Source: Ramazzottius varieornatus (lineage: Eukaryota > Tardigrada > Eutardigrada > Parachela > Ramazzottiidae). From it: a stretch of 64,000 nucleotides of DNA. The notes beneath the pieces were generated by a model. That model was not told the origin of the DNA. It did not search any database and saw only the letters and a program-made list of their open reading frames with translations. Position numbers and translations under genes: made by a program. Position 1 is the stretch's first letter, and the number at the start of each line of letters is the position of its first letter. The stretch covers positions 6,369,353-6,433,352 of the forward strand of contig BDGG01000001.1 in the NCBI GenBank assembly GCA_001949185.1. Reading direction: 5' to 3'. Shown here in pieces: positions 45,175 to 57,183 of this stretch.

Positions 45175-45450
45175 CAGCATTATATCAAAATCAACGCAGT
45201 TGTCTCGTACAACCTGCCATGACAGACTAAAACTGGCAGTTTGGTCTCAATGCGTAAATCCTGTCTGTACCAATTGAGAGGTCTGGTGCTCGAACGACAT
45301 TCGAAACGGTTTTGAAAAACTGAAAAACTCTGAAAAATTCTGATTGATTGATTGCCGTCTTTCCGTGGGGCTTCAACTTGATGTTGGGAAGCCGATGGTT
45401 GTTTTCGGTATTTCGCTGGGTAAATCATCCGTCCAACGCTGAAACGGACA
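45175..45450. repeat. Dispersed repeat, copy 2
   Basis: Matches 37815-38265 without its palindromic insert. It directly follows the right end of the Harbinger element. Confidence 0.55.
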
Positions 45451-45562
45451 TTTTGTTTTCGTTTCATCGTGATTCGTGAATCCACAGCCCGGACTTCTTC
45501 GTTTGCTTGCATCGATTCTGCTGTTAGTCGGGCACAGTCCTCAAGCTACTTGGGAAAGCAAC

Positions 45563-48362
45563 ATGGAAAGCAGCGCAGCCGCATCCGTGGCTGCACCAGG
45601 AGGAAGCAACAATCTGTACAAAGTGGGAGACTTTTGCTACTTTGAGGTATCATCATCCGGCCCATATCAGATCCGGAGGATCGATGAACTTCTCAAGAGC
45701 AACGCTGGCCATGTGGAAGTCCGTGCAACCGCCTTCTGTCGGAAGCGTGATCTGCCCACCAAGCTACAAGAGAAGATTGCGGTCTACGAGAAAGAAGGCA
45801 AGGACGTCCCCGATGTCTTTTTGGACGCCGAAGACGACGAGGACAACAGCACGTATAACGCGCTCAACGCCAAGCAAGAGAATGGAGAAGACACTATGAC
45901 CGAAGAACAGAAACAAAAGCATTTGCTGAACCATCGAGAAGTGTATTTGACCAGGCTGACGGAAAACCTTCCAGCTAGTCTCATTCGTGGCAAATGCACG
46001 GTCTACTTGTGGGCTGAATGCGAAGCCAAGAGCTCTTACCTGAAGGAGAACGACGTCTACTTCTACACGCACACCTGGGATCACAACATCAAAAGTCTAA
46101 CCAGGGAGAAAGGTGGCGATATCCGAGTTGGATCGGGATTCCAAGCTGATGTTCCATCACAATCAAACGTTGACGGTGAGTTGAATTCTTCATTGATTGA
46201 CACACTGCACCCTATCGCTCTGTGTGGTTGTGACGTCAGATAATGCTTATATGCTGCGACGGAATGCAGCCCGTGACACCCACATTATCATGACGTCACG
46301 CGCATGTTGCGGAGATCACTTGATTGACTGTTCTTGAATGGATGTTTCAGGTAACGGCCAAGTGACCAACGGCTCTCCCGTCGAGGATAAAGAGTACGCC
46401 ACACTGAAATGGCTTCCTAATCGGGCGACTGATGTGGAAATTGACAATTTCCTCATGATGATGCGCAGTGTGGGGACGCTGGGTCGAGCGCTGGACTGGA
46501 ACAGCGCGGTCAAGCAGCCCAGTCTTCACTTGACTGCCGCTTCAGCCTCTCGCGACATCACCATCGCTTCTGCCATGGACCTTATGCACCAGAAAGACTA
46601 CAGCCTGTCCAATTGCCTGAGAGACCTGGTGGCTGAAGGACCTCTTATCTGCCGGGATCAGATGGAGCTGTGGACCGCCACCGAAGCTGGACTGTTCGAA
46701 GAAGCACTGGAAAAGTATGGCAAAGATTTCGAGGAAATCAAGCAAGACTTGGTAAGTCAGTCAACCGTACGGTATATTAGAACGAAACAACCCCGATCCG
46801 AGGCGGTTTGTTTCTGCATGTTTCCACCTGCGGATCGTACGTGCTCAAAGGGTGAGAATGTTTGGTACCGGGTTGGGCTGACTGCTTCTGTTTGCGTTGC
46901 AGCTTCCATGGAAGTCAATGAACCAAATCATCGAATACTATTACATGTGGAAGACGTCCGACAGGTTTGTCCAGAATAAGCGAGTCAAAGCAGCGGACGC
47001 AGAAGGGAGGTTGAAGCAGATCTACATTCCGCCCTACATCTTCGACGATCGTCTGCCGTCCAACGAGGTCTTCGAGGCCCCAGTGCGCGGGTGTGAAAGC
47101 TGCTTCACGAAACAGTGCGCCCACTGGTATGCCTGGAATGGTTTCGGGGAACTCCGCAACAACCAGGATGGCAACCGTCTGTGTAACGAATGTTGGCAGT
47201 ACTGGAAGAAGTACGGTGACATCAAGCGTGTCATCAAGGGCGAGCGTAAGATCATGCTACAGCATGGTCCAGCCATTCCATACTCGGCTCTACAGAAAGC
47301 CGAGATGGAAAACTCGAAGAAACCTTCCTATATGCTGCCACCCAATCAACGCACCGCCAATGCGCAGTTACAGCAAAGGCACAATAACAACATGAACATG
47401 AATATGACACATAACCGCTCCTACTTCCGCACTCGTCCAGCTATCTACTTCATAGCTACGCAAATGATGAAGCAGGTCAGACGGGTCGGAGAGAACATCT
47501 ACAAGCCACGCAGGTCCGCCCGCAGACCCTTCCAGTGGATCAACTCGGCGCCCATCAAAGAGTTCTACCAGAATGCCGACACGGCCACCGTCCAACGCTG
47601 CAAACGACAGAGGTCCCGCCAAAATGTCAAAGCCACGGCGGTTGCCGATCGAATCATGGCACGAAAAGGTTCGTAGGCTCTGTTTATCGCCTTGATACGT
47701 GGTCAAATGATCCGAAACAGATTTGTTTTTTCAAGTGGTGCACACTCGCAGCCAATAACAATGAAAATTTGCGCCACTTAGCCAAATGATCTGAACCAGA
47801 CCGTTTCTCAAGTGACGCACGTCTTTATTGTTATTGGCTGAGGGTGTGCGGCACTTGCGACAACGATCTGGTTTGATGCATTTGCCGACGTCGCGATTTT
47901 GAAATTGATCTTCAAGCATCTGTAGGTTGTTTCTTTGTAGGTGCCGCTTCGGAGAAAGGCAATGTCTCTCAGCCGAGATCCAAGCAAGTCTTCCCTCCCG
48001 ACACAACCTCTCCGCCGTTCCAGCCTTCCAAAAGAATGAAAACTGAGCCGTTCAACACGACCATCTTCCCCACCGGCTCGTCCATGCCTCCCTTCGCACC
48101 TCGTGTCAAAGTGAGGAACCCTCTGACTGGGCGTCTGGTGTGGCCCGATGCCCCCGAAGACTTCTACTACCATCTGTCACCTACGCTGAAGCAAGAACGA
48201 AAGCGCTACCTGGCCACTCATGAAATGAAGAAGTCGGGACGCAGTCAACGGCTCGTCTTTTCAGTCGTCATGAACCCCGCCAAACTACAGGCTTTCCTGG
48301 GTTCGCTACCTGTACGTCCGACAGCTCCGGAAGTGGCCAGCACGCTTTCTAGCTCTTTGTGA
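45563..48362 (+). CDS. MTA1: Metastasis-associated (MTA) family subunit of the NuRD complex
   Basis: Exons 45563-46175, 46351-46751, 46903-47668 and 47941-48362 give 733 aa (human MTA1 has 715), phases 1, 0, 1. Domains in order: BAH (NLYKVGDFCYFEVSSSGPYQ from residue ~15), ELM2 (IRVGSGFQADVP, ATLKWLPNR; ~190-250), SANT (WTATEAGLFEEALEKYGKDF, PWKSMNQIIEYYYMWK; ~310-360), and a GATA-type zinc finger (CESC...LCNECWQYWKKYGD; ~400-440). The C-terminus has the family segment VKVRNPLTGRLVWPDAPEDF. MTA proteins hold HDAC1/2 through ELM2-SANT and build the NuRD corepressor. The intron splitting SANT after EEIKQDL is in phase 0. Intron 3 contains two hairpin MITEs. Confidence 0.95.
47722..47876. repeat. 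Two hairpin MITE copies (11 and 12) in opposite orientation
   Basis: Copy 11: TTCAAGTGGTGCACAC, loop CAGCCAATAACAATG, arm TGCGCCACTTAG. Copy 12: TCAAGTGACGCACG, reversed loop TTGTTATTGGCTG, arm GTGCGGCACTTGCG with ACGATCTGG. Both lie inside MTA intron 3 (47669-47940). Confidence 0.8.
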
Positions 48363-48909
48363 GGTGTTTACTGGATATTTTTTATACACAATGTATCGTT
48401 TTCTGTTTTACGTTTTTTTCCGCATACTTATCTCCTTGTTTTAGCTTTTCCGTTGTTGTTAGCGAACTAGCTGAACCTGCTGTAGCATTTTGTGCTGAAG
48501 CCAGCATAATGAGCGAGTGTGCGTTACTTGTTTCCGGAAAATTAACATTGCTGCGGCTTGGGTCGCTTGGTGCTATGTAATAGTACTAGTAGGGACTATA
48601 TCCTGGTTGAGACTGGTTCTCCAGAACATCATTTCCGCTTTGACCGACACGGCCTCTCGTTGAATCTGACGCAAAGGTGTACGTAGTTCCATAGTGTCTA
48701 CTACTGCGCCCCTTATCCCACTGTGGTAGTTCGCCTTGATTGTCGGATCGGTCATGGGTGTTGATTGTCAAGGAATTTGAAATTAATCATATGATTTATA
48801 TGCAGTTCTGATTCCCGCAGCTTCCCGTATCGGTCTTCTGATCCTGTGCTCTGTTGTTGCGTTTGCCTATGAATACCGAGTTTTAATCCACGTCTGTTTC
48901 TACGGGAAG
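48363..48909. other. Intergenic, 3' region of MTA
   Basis: No gene seen; T-rich just after the MTA stop. Confidence 0.3.
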
Positions 48910-49584
48910 ATGAGCAGCCAGAAAGGAAATGCCATTCGATCACGACCCCAGAAATACCAGAACAACAGTGTCTTCAAGAAAGACCTTTATGGAACAACTC
49001 CGCAGACCAAGGCTCTGGATAGTATGAAGGTCGAAGGACTGTGTTCCAAATGTACTTCGGTAATCCAGTGGAAAATAAAGTTCCTGAAGTACAAGAAGCT
49101 GACAGTCCCGAGCAAATGGTAGGAAAACTGTTTCCACTCTCATCCCCCATTAGCGCATGTCGTCACACGTATACTTAAAATTTGCGTGTCTGTCTTACAT
49201 CTGCAAGCTGCGTCCTGGGCGAGCTTGACTGGCTTTATGAATTCTGTCTTGATTGTTGATTGGTGTTGTCGCAGTGTGAAATGCCTCGACAGAACGGTGA
49301 AGGAAGCCTACCACACCATGTGCAGAAATTGTGCATCAGCGGCAGGGAAATGTCCGAAATGCTGTGAAGACCACGGAAAAATTGCAGAAGAAGATAAAAC
49401 TGCTGCCACAACGGAAAATCAGGTGGAAGTAGAACATGGAGAAAACAAGGACCGAAGAAATCCTGCCACTTCTGCCAGAAACGCGGCGACATCTCTCCGT
49501 AAAACCTCTCTCGCGACAAAGCGTTCCAGGGACTGTAGCCCTGAACTACCTTCAGGCGATAGTTCTGTCGGTGAATCTGAATGA
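48910..49584 (+). CDS. C9orf85: C9orf85-like zinc-binding protein
   Basis: Exons 48910-49118 and 49275-49584 (156-nt intron, phase 2) give 172 aa. The start MSSQKGNAIRSRPQKYQN is almost the same as in vertebrate C9orf85. Paired cysteines follow: LCSKCTSVIQWKIKFLKYKK, KCVKCLDRTVKEAYHTMC, CRNC and CPKC. They would form two zinc-binding sites. The C-terminal third is a low-complexity charged tail not shared with vertebrates. The biochemical role of the family is unknown. The next gene, POLR2L, is convergent and only 180 bp away. Confidence 0.93.
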
Positions 49585-49763
49585 ACACACAGTTTCACTC
49601 CATGATGCTTTTATTCTAGTTTTTCACGACAAATTTCCCGAACAATCTATACAATGGAAAATTCAGAGTAACAGATGCTTTGGCCAGAATTTCGGCTTCG
49701 CTAAACCCGGAAAACAACTGCGGCAATTGTGCAGAGAGGACAGGTCGTTGAAGCCGCATGAGA

Positions 49764-49967
49764 CTATTTCTCCAGTGGAACAAAGTTGAGTAGTTTTTCG
49801 ATGAGATCGACATGGCCAAGTAGCATGCGGCGACAACAGTATCGTCTCAGCTTCAGAGCGTCCAGGGCATCTCCTTCTTGGTAGTCGTTGGCCAGAAGAT
49901 TCAGGTAGGCTTCCCACTTGTCGCCCAACACTTTGCCGCAGGTGAAGCATCGAACGGGGATGATCAT
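49764..49967 (-). CDS. POLR2L: RNA polymerase I/II/III subunit RPB10 (ABC10-beta)
   Basis: A single-exon ORF of 67 aa with the normal family length. It reads [20 protein letters not shown], then [20 protein letters not shown] and [14 protein letters not shown]. The zinc site is the N-terminal CFTC plus the RYCC pair. It is a small subunit shared by the three nuclear RNA polymerases, sitting near the RPB3/RPB11 platform. No intron. Confidence 0.98.
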   Translation of the reverse strand: MIIPVRCFTCGKVLGDKWEAYLNLLANDYQEGDALDALKLRRYCCRRMLLGHVDLIEKLLNFVPLEK

Positions 49968-50652
49968 GTTCGAAGCGGTAGGGTGAAGAAAATCCTTTCA
50001 ACACTCTGAAGTATAAACACCGTTCAACAGCGTAGTTCGGACGCGAAACGAAGGTCGGAGGAGTTACTTACCGTGATCTGACTCGTCAAACCTCCTGCTA
50101 GATAACCCGGCAAAGTACTCTACTTCTTCTAGCGTCCACTATCGGCAGAAAAAGTCTGGATTCTAGCAGAGCGCTGGAGCCTGAGGAAGAACGCGGATCC
50201 GGATCTTCAGAAAAATCGAGCAAATAAAATCATAAAAAATCTAAAATCCAGATTCCCAATTTCCAAAAATCCACTGCTCGTTTGGTTGTTGATTGATTGC
50301 ACTACACCAGAAAGTACGAGTACACTCGAGTGCTACGGCTGAGTACTCGTACTACAGTACACGGCCAATATCGTGTGGCGTTCCACCTTCAATCTTTCAC
50401 CGAAAGTGGACATGATTACGGGAGAAAATATTTAACAAGAATCTTGGAGGTCTGCACTGTATAGTACAGCGTTGGAAAGCCATCGACCTCGTTATTTGCT
50501 TCAGAATACACTGAACAGTAATAGATCGTCCGTCGTCGAACTAGAGCGAGTACAGCAGCAAACATTCCAGTGAGGAGCTTCCAGTTAGAAACTAAGGACC
50601 ACTCCGAAAAGAGACCCATTGTGCATAAAACATCAATGCCACGAGCCCGTTT
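49968..50652. other. Intergenic upstream of POLR2L
   Basis: No gene recognised. It should hold the POLR2L promoter; no TATA-like element stands out. Confidence 0.3.
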
Positions 50653-53164
50653 TCACACGTAGTAAACCCGATTTCTTTCTAAAACAACAATCAGCTCGCA
50701 GTGGTCCGTATGGGGAAAGAGATCGACCGGCACAGCACGGACGGGGAAGAAGTTTTCGCCAGGAAGAGCACGTTCAGTCGGTAGACACAAACTGAAACAG
50801 AAAATACTAGGTCACTACTTCCCAGAATTTTCGACAGACCTACTTCGATGTATGATTTTTACTCTAGAATATTCCGCATGGCGTTTCCAATGGGCATACA
50901 AGAAACGTAGATCACTCTGTCCACTTGCGGCGTTTTCCTTAGCGCATTTATCACTTTGACAGCTGGAAGAACAAGCAAAACGTTCACCAACGATTCCATC
51001 TCCGTTTTACTGATACTGTTCGAGTTGCTTCGTCGAATGAAACAAACTTACAGAGTCCAGATCGGCTAGGATTGACCACAGCCGAGACATTCGTATAGGT
51101 GAATTCTTTCCTTTTAAGTAACCGAGGAATAGCTTTCTCGGCTGCATCACAATAGAAGTCCGCGTTCCGTATCTCTAGTAAAACCAAAGAAGCCTTCGAA
51201 TGGCTCAACATTATGACTGTAGCAATTACGGATTGGGACGTCGAGCAAATGTAGCTAACTAGCTAGTGGTCTTGACCACTGGAACGGCCGAGCGAGCGCA
51301 CTGGCGCAGTGAAGTTTGCGATAAGTGGGTCTAGACCGTCTAGTACATCGGCTCGTTCAACCGGCGTACTTTTCAGAAGGGTGTTTGCGACAAAGCCATG
51401 ACTGAACATTCTGATCAGCATTGAAAACGTGAGACTTATAGAGGCCTCGCTTCGCTCGGCCGGATAAATTTTGCCAGATCGTCATCCCAAGCGGCGCACG
51501 TTTTCATTGTTACCGGTTAGGTAGGTGCACCACTTGGGAAAATTTCAAATCATTTGCCCACGTCCCGACAGTTTTAAATGTAGTGTCTTACCATTTGCTT
51601 TGGCATTATAGTTGGCATCGTCCACAGCGACGAGGTCTTGTTCGACACCGAGTACTTTGTCGAAGCGTTTCGCCAAAGACAGACCGATGGTTCCTGTTGA
51701 AGAATCCGAGGAATTGAGGACCGTTGACTGAGCTTTTTTCCAGTAAAAATCCATACCTGTTCCGCAGCAGACATCCATCAAAACAGAGTTAAGGTCAGGC
51801 TTGATGACTTCCGCTATCTTTTCGTAAAGCTTCTCCGCCGCTTCCGTGTTCAGCTGGAAGAAGGCGGAAGGTGATATCCGGAACTTCAACTTTCCAATGT
51901 GTTCGTAAAGATGGCTTTCGCCATACAGAAGCTGATAAGGCGCAAGGAGAGGCGGACACTGCGAATGGCGGCTGCGGACAGGAGGAAATCAGCTGAACAA
52001 TCCAACAAGAAAACGTGCGATAGGAAAGCTCACCATTCTTGGAAGTACAGAGACTTTAGGTTGCATTCTTTCCCAGGACCATTCACGAAAAATTCGACTA
52101 GGCGGTTTTTCTCAGTCGTCAGCTCTTCTGCGGAAAGCGATTGCGGATGTATGATGACGCTGGCCATGAGATCGCCGGCTCTGTTGGACCGAGCAGTTAT
52201 GGACTTCCAATGGCCTACGAAACCAGCGGGGCCCTGCCGGCAACTGTCGTACGGGGACATCTCCAGAAACTTTTCGAACATCTGTAATGAAAAACTTGAG
52301 ATACAGCCGCATGAAACCCGACAACTTTTGCGTGAGAAGTATTCTGTCGGCGTCGTACTTCACCAAGAAGCCTGTGCGATGGCTTCATGTTGATCAGCTC
52401 TCGAGGCGCTACACAGACGACGTTCCCTTCCCGTGATCTGCCCACGTAGAAGCCCACTCTTCTACTGTATCCGTCAATGCCCGTTGATACGCTAAATTCA
52501 TCCTTGTTCCTGAAGTGAGTGAGAAGAGGCTACAAAACAGCAGCATACGACGTTAGTAATGTACTGTCCAACAAGTGAACACAAGTCTTTCTTAATCCGC
52601 GCATGGCGTCAGACAACCCCTATGTTACGATACAGTAACCACTGTGACGTCTGCGCGAGCTTTCGTCGTGAATTATCTTACCGAAGGAACGACGGGATCA
52701 ACTGGACACATGAGTCCGTCCTGATCCACGTACAACATAGGTATGTGCTTGGATAAGGTTCTTGAGATGTTAACGACGAGTTTCTTGTTCCGTTCCCATT
52801 TGAATTTGAGCTGGTCTTCGTAGGGAATATGGGATAATGGAGTCATTGTTTGAGCCAACACTTCATACTGATTCTCGGCTGTCAGCTGCTGCCGGAGGAG
52901 TGGATCGGGCTTATACTGGTTGCCAACAGGTACAGCCACCTTGACTCCAGCTCTTCCTAGTATCCCACGGAAGAGTTGAGGATCATTCTGTGGAGAAAGG
53001 GAGGTTGGGTTGTTAGCAGTACGGTCTTGCGCAGCGACTTCCGGTGGCCGTGGATCAGCTGGTTCGGGTTGGTGTGCTGCGGACGTCGCGTATCCCTGAC
53101 GGAAGTGAAGCAGAACATCCTGGATCTTCAAAGGACGCTGTGTAAAGATACGACAAGATGCCAT
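50653..53164 (-). CDS. TRMT2A: tRNA/RNA (uracil-5-)-methyltransferase, TRMT2 type
   Basis: Eight exons: 53164-52682, 52529-52359, 52281-52034, 51971-51757, 51693-51592, 51174-51052, 50962-50863 and 50791-50653 give 526 aa, all phases consistent. After a variable N-terminus come PLLTHFRNKDEFS, GFVGHWKSITARSN, FRISPSAFFQLNTEAAEKLY, the SAM-binding VLMDVCCGTGTIGLSLA, then AVVNPSRSGL (in place of the usual DPPR..GL), VIYVSCMP with the nucleophilic Cys (usual SCNP), and AVPVDLFPHTDHCE. The enzyme makes 5-methyluridine (T54) in tRNA. No N-terminal RRM, which human TRMT2A has, is visible, so TRMT2B or a shortened form is possible. The N-terminus (MASCRIFTQRPLKIQDVLLH) could be mitochondrial. One intron carries a hairpin MITE. 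Confidence 0.9.
51474..51545. repeat. Hairpin MITE copy 13
   Basis: GATCGTCATCCCAAGCGGCGCACG, shown here in parts: arms CCAAGCGGCGCACG and GGTGCACCACTTGGG, reversed loop TTGTTACCGGTTAG. It lies in the TRMT2A intron 51175-51591. Confidence 0.7.
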
Positions 53165-53869
53165 TATGATGGGAACTTATCCGGACGAAGCGATTAGAGA
53201 AAATTGTGAGGAACGAGAATTCTGCTGTGGAGTGTGGACCGAAGATTGCAACACCAATCAACAATCAAACGTCGCCTTGAGGTAGCACTGGTACTCTTCT
53301 GGTTGCATGATCAATCAAATTTCTGCACGGGCTTACACTGCCATACCGCCAGGACCTCCGGCAAATAAATGCATACGATTTCGGGGTAGAACCACGCTCG
53401 GGATTCGTATTTTTTCTGGCAAAGATTGAATAGAATATACCATTTCGCCGGACAGTTTAGATATGTTACAGAACAGATACCTCAGAAGTTTCGTGCGACA
53501 AATTACGAAAACATTGTGAGTAAATATTAACAGCCTGAGGAGGACACGATTTCGTTAAGCCACATCACAAAAAACTTTTCCTGCATTGATGAGAATTATT
53601 GATAATAACACCCCGGATGTTTGCAGTTATACTTCCGCGAACAGTGAGTGTTTTGTACGAAAACGTTATCTTGGAAAGCTCGCGGTAATGTCCACCGGAT
53701 TTAGCATTGGCACACATCCTTGGATAGCGACTTTTATACGATAAAAATCGAAGAGCTGATCTTCGCACAATAGGTTTTATGATCGGCAAGGCGAAGGAAA
53801 CTAGGAGCTCCTGTGAACGCATCGGTCATTCAGAAATAAGTGAAATTTTATACGCTGGAGAAACCTTCA
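53165..53869. other. Intergenic, no gene seen
   Basis: It lies between TRMT2A and the GPCR, both on the minus strand. No supported ORF. Confidence 0.3.
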
Positions 53870-56395
53870 TCAGGCAGAATAATGAACAAGGGAGATTTCT
53901 TCCAGATTACGGTCCTCTTGGGATTCCATAATCGAACCGCCAAAATTAATGGTGTCGCTCTTAATGTCAGCAGGACGATTATCTGGCTCTATCTGACTCG
54001 TTTTCTCCTCGACGATAGTTGATTTAACTCCGCGACCTCGTTCCAGTGTGCTCAACGGACGATAGGGAGCAAACAGTGCATTTCCTTCCTGTATGAAGTA
54101 GAGGGATTGACTGGTGGGCGGAAGTTTTGATTGCCGGCTATTTCCGTGTGTCGACCACAAGGAGAGGGAGCGGCGACGGGGTGTGCGGGTTGTGAAGCAG
54201 CTGACCGTGCTGGATGGTTGCGTGTTGAAGGACCCGCTACCCGATCGTGAAGGCTGGTACTGGTACTCAAACTGCAGCCGCTGAATCTTCTGCGTCTTGC
54301 GTGCCAAACAGCGCACCGCTTCCAAGGAACGACGACGCATGCCCGCCCCAGCAGGAAGTCCTCCTGTCGCTGTAATCACATAAACAAGGAACAGAATCTC
54401 TTCAATTGCTAATGTCCATTAACACTTCCGCATTCAACTTTGAGTGCGGTAATTAAACTACTGTCCATTATGCAATGGTTCATATACTCCAAACCGGAAG
54501 CTTTTAATGCTTCTCCCTTTTAATCTTCCTTTTATGGAAGTTAAAATTCTGACATTTAAAAACCCGACGGACGCTCAAGTGACAGAAAACCAGACAGCAT
54601 GACTCCCATACTCAAACCAGAACGGGTTTTAGAAATTAAGTTATTGATTGGTCGGGATTCGACATGGTGACGAAGGACTAATTGAATTATGTCTACGTAT
54701 ATATCGTAGTGTTTGAACATTCCTGGAAAATGAATTTGTTAATGTCTGAACTGACACTTGTCCTTCAGCAATCCACTCTCGAATTTTCCCGTGAAAGCAC
54801 TTGACTGACACTCAAAGATTAATTTTGATCCATGAAACTGTCAGCAGGAAGCACTTACGCTTGCCGGTACGTGAAGAGGAGAAACTGGTCTTGCACAGCT
54901 GACTTGCGTCACAACAAAGCATCCTCAGTATCTTCTGATACGCCGCTGAGAGTTCTCTGGAACGGAATGCGTAAATGACGGGATTGATGCAGCTAGAGAG
55001 ATAGAGGAAAATATATGCCTGTAAAGCAAAAATGGTTAAGTGGAGAGGTAAAAAACTATGGGCGCATGTATCGATTATTAATTTCGTTTCATAATTCCTC
55101 ATTCTTCCCCTTTCGCAAACAAGAAAATGACCTTGTAGCGCGTCGACTACTGCATTTTTAGACCGAAAGTTCTGTAATTGAGAGCGGGGAAAACAAAATG
55201 TACAAGATCGTTTGTTATCTTGAGTGGCGCACCCTGCCAGCCGGAAGCAATAGAAACCTGCGCCATCTAAGATAATGATCTTGTACGATTAATGTTTCCT
55301 GATCCAATTAAATTACCGGACAAACTGGAGCTCATGGCTAGTTAATTTTTGATGAGATCGCTGCATCGCTGCATCATGCAAGATATAGAGCGGAAACTTG
55401 CCACAGGATTGAAGACGGATGGTACTCGGGTCTTGTCCTTGAAAAGTGCGATGGTAGTTGAGTAGGCGATGTAGGGCGCCAGGCACAGCAAGAAGGCCAC
55501 GAAGATGATGATGAGCGTGATGGCAATCTTGCGTTGACGGGCCAGAAGGTGCTTCTCCGATAACGACTGCCAGTAATCTTGCTCCACTAACCGCGAGACA
55601 GAGCGTCGGAATATACGGAAAACAGCTGTGTAACAGTACAGAATAACAAGCAAGGGAATGAGGAAGTTGGTGGAGGAAGTCAGGATGGAATGGGATACTT
55701 CGCGGGCATTGCCTCTTTCCGGGTTTTTGGGACCACACTATGTAAACAAAATCAACTTAGGCATGGCTTGTCACGAATGGCGCTCCGGAAAACAATTTGG
55801 TTTAGTTCATTGCCTGCGTATCATTTTATTGGAAATTTGAGGCCCTAACCTGCGTGGTTCCTGTTTTGTATTCGATGCGGGTCCATCCCGTGACCAAGGC
55901 TGTGCCGAATAACAGTCCCCAAATCCAAGCCGCTGAGATCATGACAATGATTCGGCGGACTGGCGAACCATCGGAGAAGATATTCTTCGTGGACCAGTAT
56001 TTATGGATGGAAATGTACATCAAGGAGTGGATCGAAGCTGCGGCGAACAAGGCATTCAGGAACCCGTTGACCTGACAAGCCGTTTCCCCGAGGACCCAGC
56101 CACCGTTGAAAGCTGTGATGGCCGAGAAGGGAACAGCCAGAAGACCGGTCATTAGATCAATGGTCGCCAGGTTGGCCAGTAGTATGTTTGTCCGAGTTCG
56201 CATCCTCTTGTATCGCGTGACGATGAGCAGAACCAGGAGGTTGCCCAGGACGCTCCAGATGCTCAACAAGGTGAAAACTGACCCGAGAAGGTAGTTGTAG
56301 GGAGGTTGGAAGTATGGATACGAAGATGGAATGGTTTGGTTTTCCGTCGGGTAGACAACAACAGGCTTGCCATCCAACAAAACGAAGCGATTCAT
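53870..56395 (-). CDS. Orphan rhodopsin-class GPCR
   Basis: Exons 56395-55850, 55737-55405, 55018-54859 and 54369-53870 give 512 aa (phases 0, 0, 1). N-glycosylation site NQT is at residue 19. TM1 has GNLLVLLIV, TM2 LLANLATIDLMTGLLAVP, with a Cys in GETACQVNG before TM3. At the end of TM3 the usual DRY is replaced by HKY (ISIHKYW). TM5 is PLLVILYCYTAVF, TM6 IIIFVAFLLCLAPYIAY and TM7 YLSSCINPVIYAF, followed by a palmitoylation-like MLCC. The C-tail is long (over 170 aa) and Ser/Arg-rich. The ligand is unknown; the lack of CWxP and DRY sets it apart from amine receptors. Intron 2 carries a hairpin MITE. Confidence 0.88.
55203..55287. repeat. Hairpin MITE copy 14
   Basis: Outer ACAAGATCGTTTGTTATCTTG against AAGATAATGATCTTGT, in parts, with GAGTGGCGCACC and CTGCGCCATC arms and a CAGCCGGAAGC loop. 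It lies in GPCR intron 2 (55019-55404). Confidence 0.7.
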
Positions 56396-56609
56396 TGTGA
56401 TCACCTATCGGAGATAGATACAGCAATGGTTCGACGAAGTGAGGAGATTCAACGGATCTATAGAAAAACTATGGAAGCTCAAAGGAGTTGTTGATCACCG
56501 AGAAAATGACCAACAGTTAGAACTTGTCGGAATTCGAGGGACGCAAAGATTGGTGATGTCAGTTGATGATTTTGTGCAGCTTTGAGGATGTCTAATGACG
56601 GGCAGCCTC

Positions 56610-56899
56610 TTAGTACGTGATTAGCTCAAACAGCACACCAGAGAGTACTTGGAGGACGCGGAAGATCAAGTACCCGTCAGTCTGGAAGAGGATAATTTGG
56701 GTGATGCTTCGCTGTGACGGGGTGAAATATCGAGGAAAGATTGAGGGTTGCTTACGATGCAAATGGCAGTAAAGAAGAATTTCTGCCTGAAAAATGGGTG
56801 CGAATCAACACGGTTAGTGTGTTCGCTAACAGTGAAGTTCTTTGTATTCTCCGGGTCAATGAGAGTCCTCAAGTAGAAACACGCGAGTATTAAGTACAT
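56610..56899 (-). CDS. Unrecognised 81-aa membrane protein, two exons
   Basis: Exons 56899-56756 and 56711-56610 join in phase 0 over a 44-nt intron (donor GTAAGC, acceptor CACAG). ATG at 56899 begins MYLILACFYLRTLIDPEN; an NFT glycosylation site follows. Then come a hydrophobic stretch FFFTAICIRSITQIILF across the splice and a second one, IFRVLQVLSGVLFELI. A TATAAATA motif lies on the minus strand 52-59 bp upstream of the ATG. No family was recognised. It may be the 3' part of a longer gene, but the TATA box argues for a start here. The short intron is near the lower limit. Confidence 0.42.
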
Positions 56900-56950
56900 G
56901 CACCCTAAGAAGACGGAAGTGAACCAGCAGTGATGGGACAGTGTTTCCTA

Positions 56951-56958
56951 TATTTATA
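56951..56958 (-). promoter_or_regulatory. TATA box (TATAAATA)
   Basis: On the minus strand GGTATAAATATAGG lies about 25-30 bp before a plausible start site and 52-59 bp before the ATG of the 81-aa gene. TATA boxes are not evident at most other genes in the window. Confidence 0.5.
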
Positions 56959-57183
56959 CCGAGTGACTGAGCGCACTGACAGAAAATCCCGTTCGGGCAC
57001 CGGATCCGAATCGAACCGGAAGAGGCGGAAGTTCATTAAATAACAAGCGATCCTCGTACAGCTAGTACTGTAGTACCGGTACGTACTGGAACGACGTCTA
57101 ACTGCACAGCATCAAACAAGCTTAGACCGATACATATGCATCCAAGGGGTCAGGCAAACGGGAAAACTGGACTATCGATAGTT

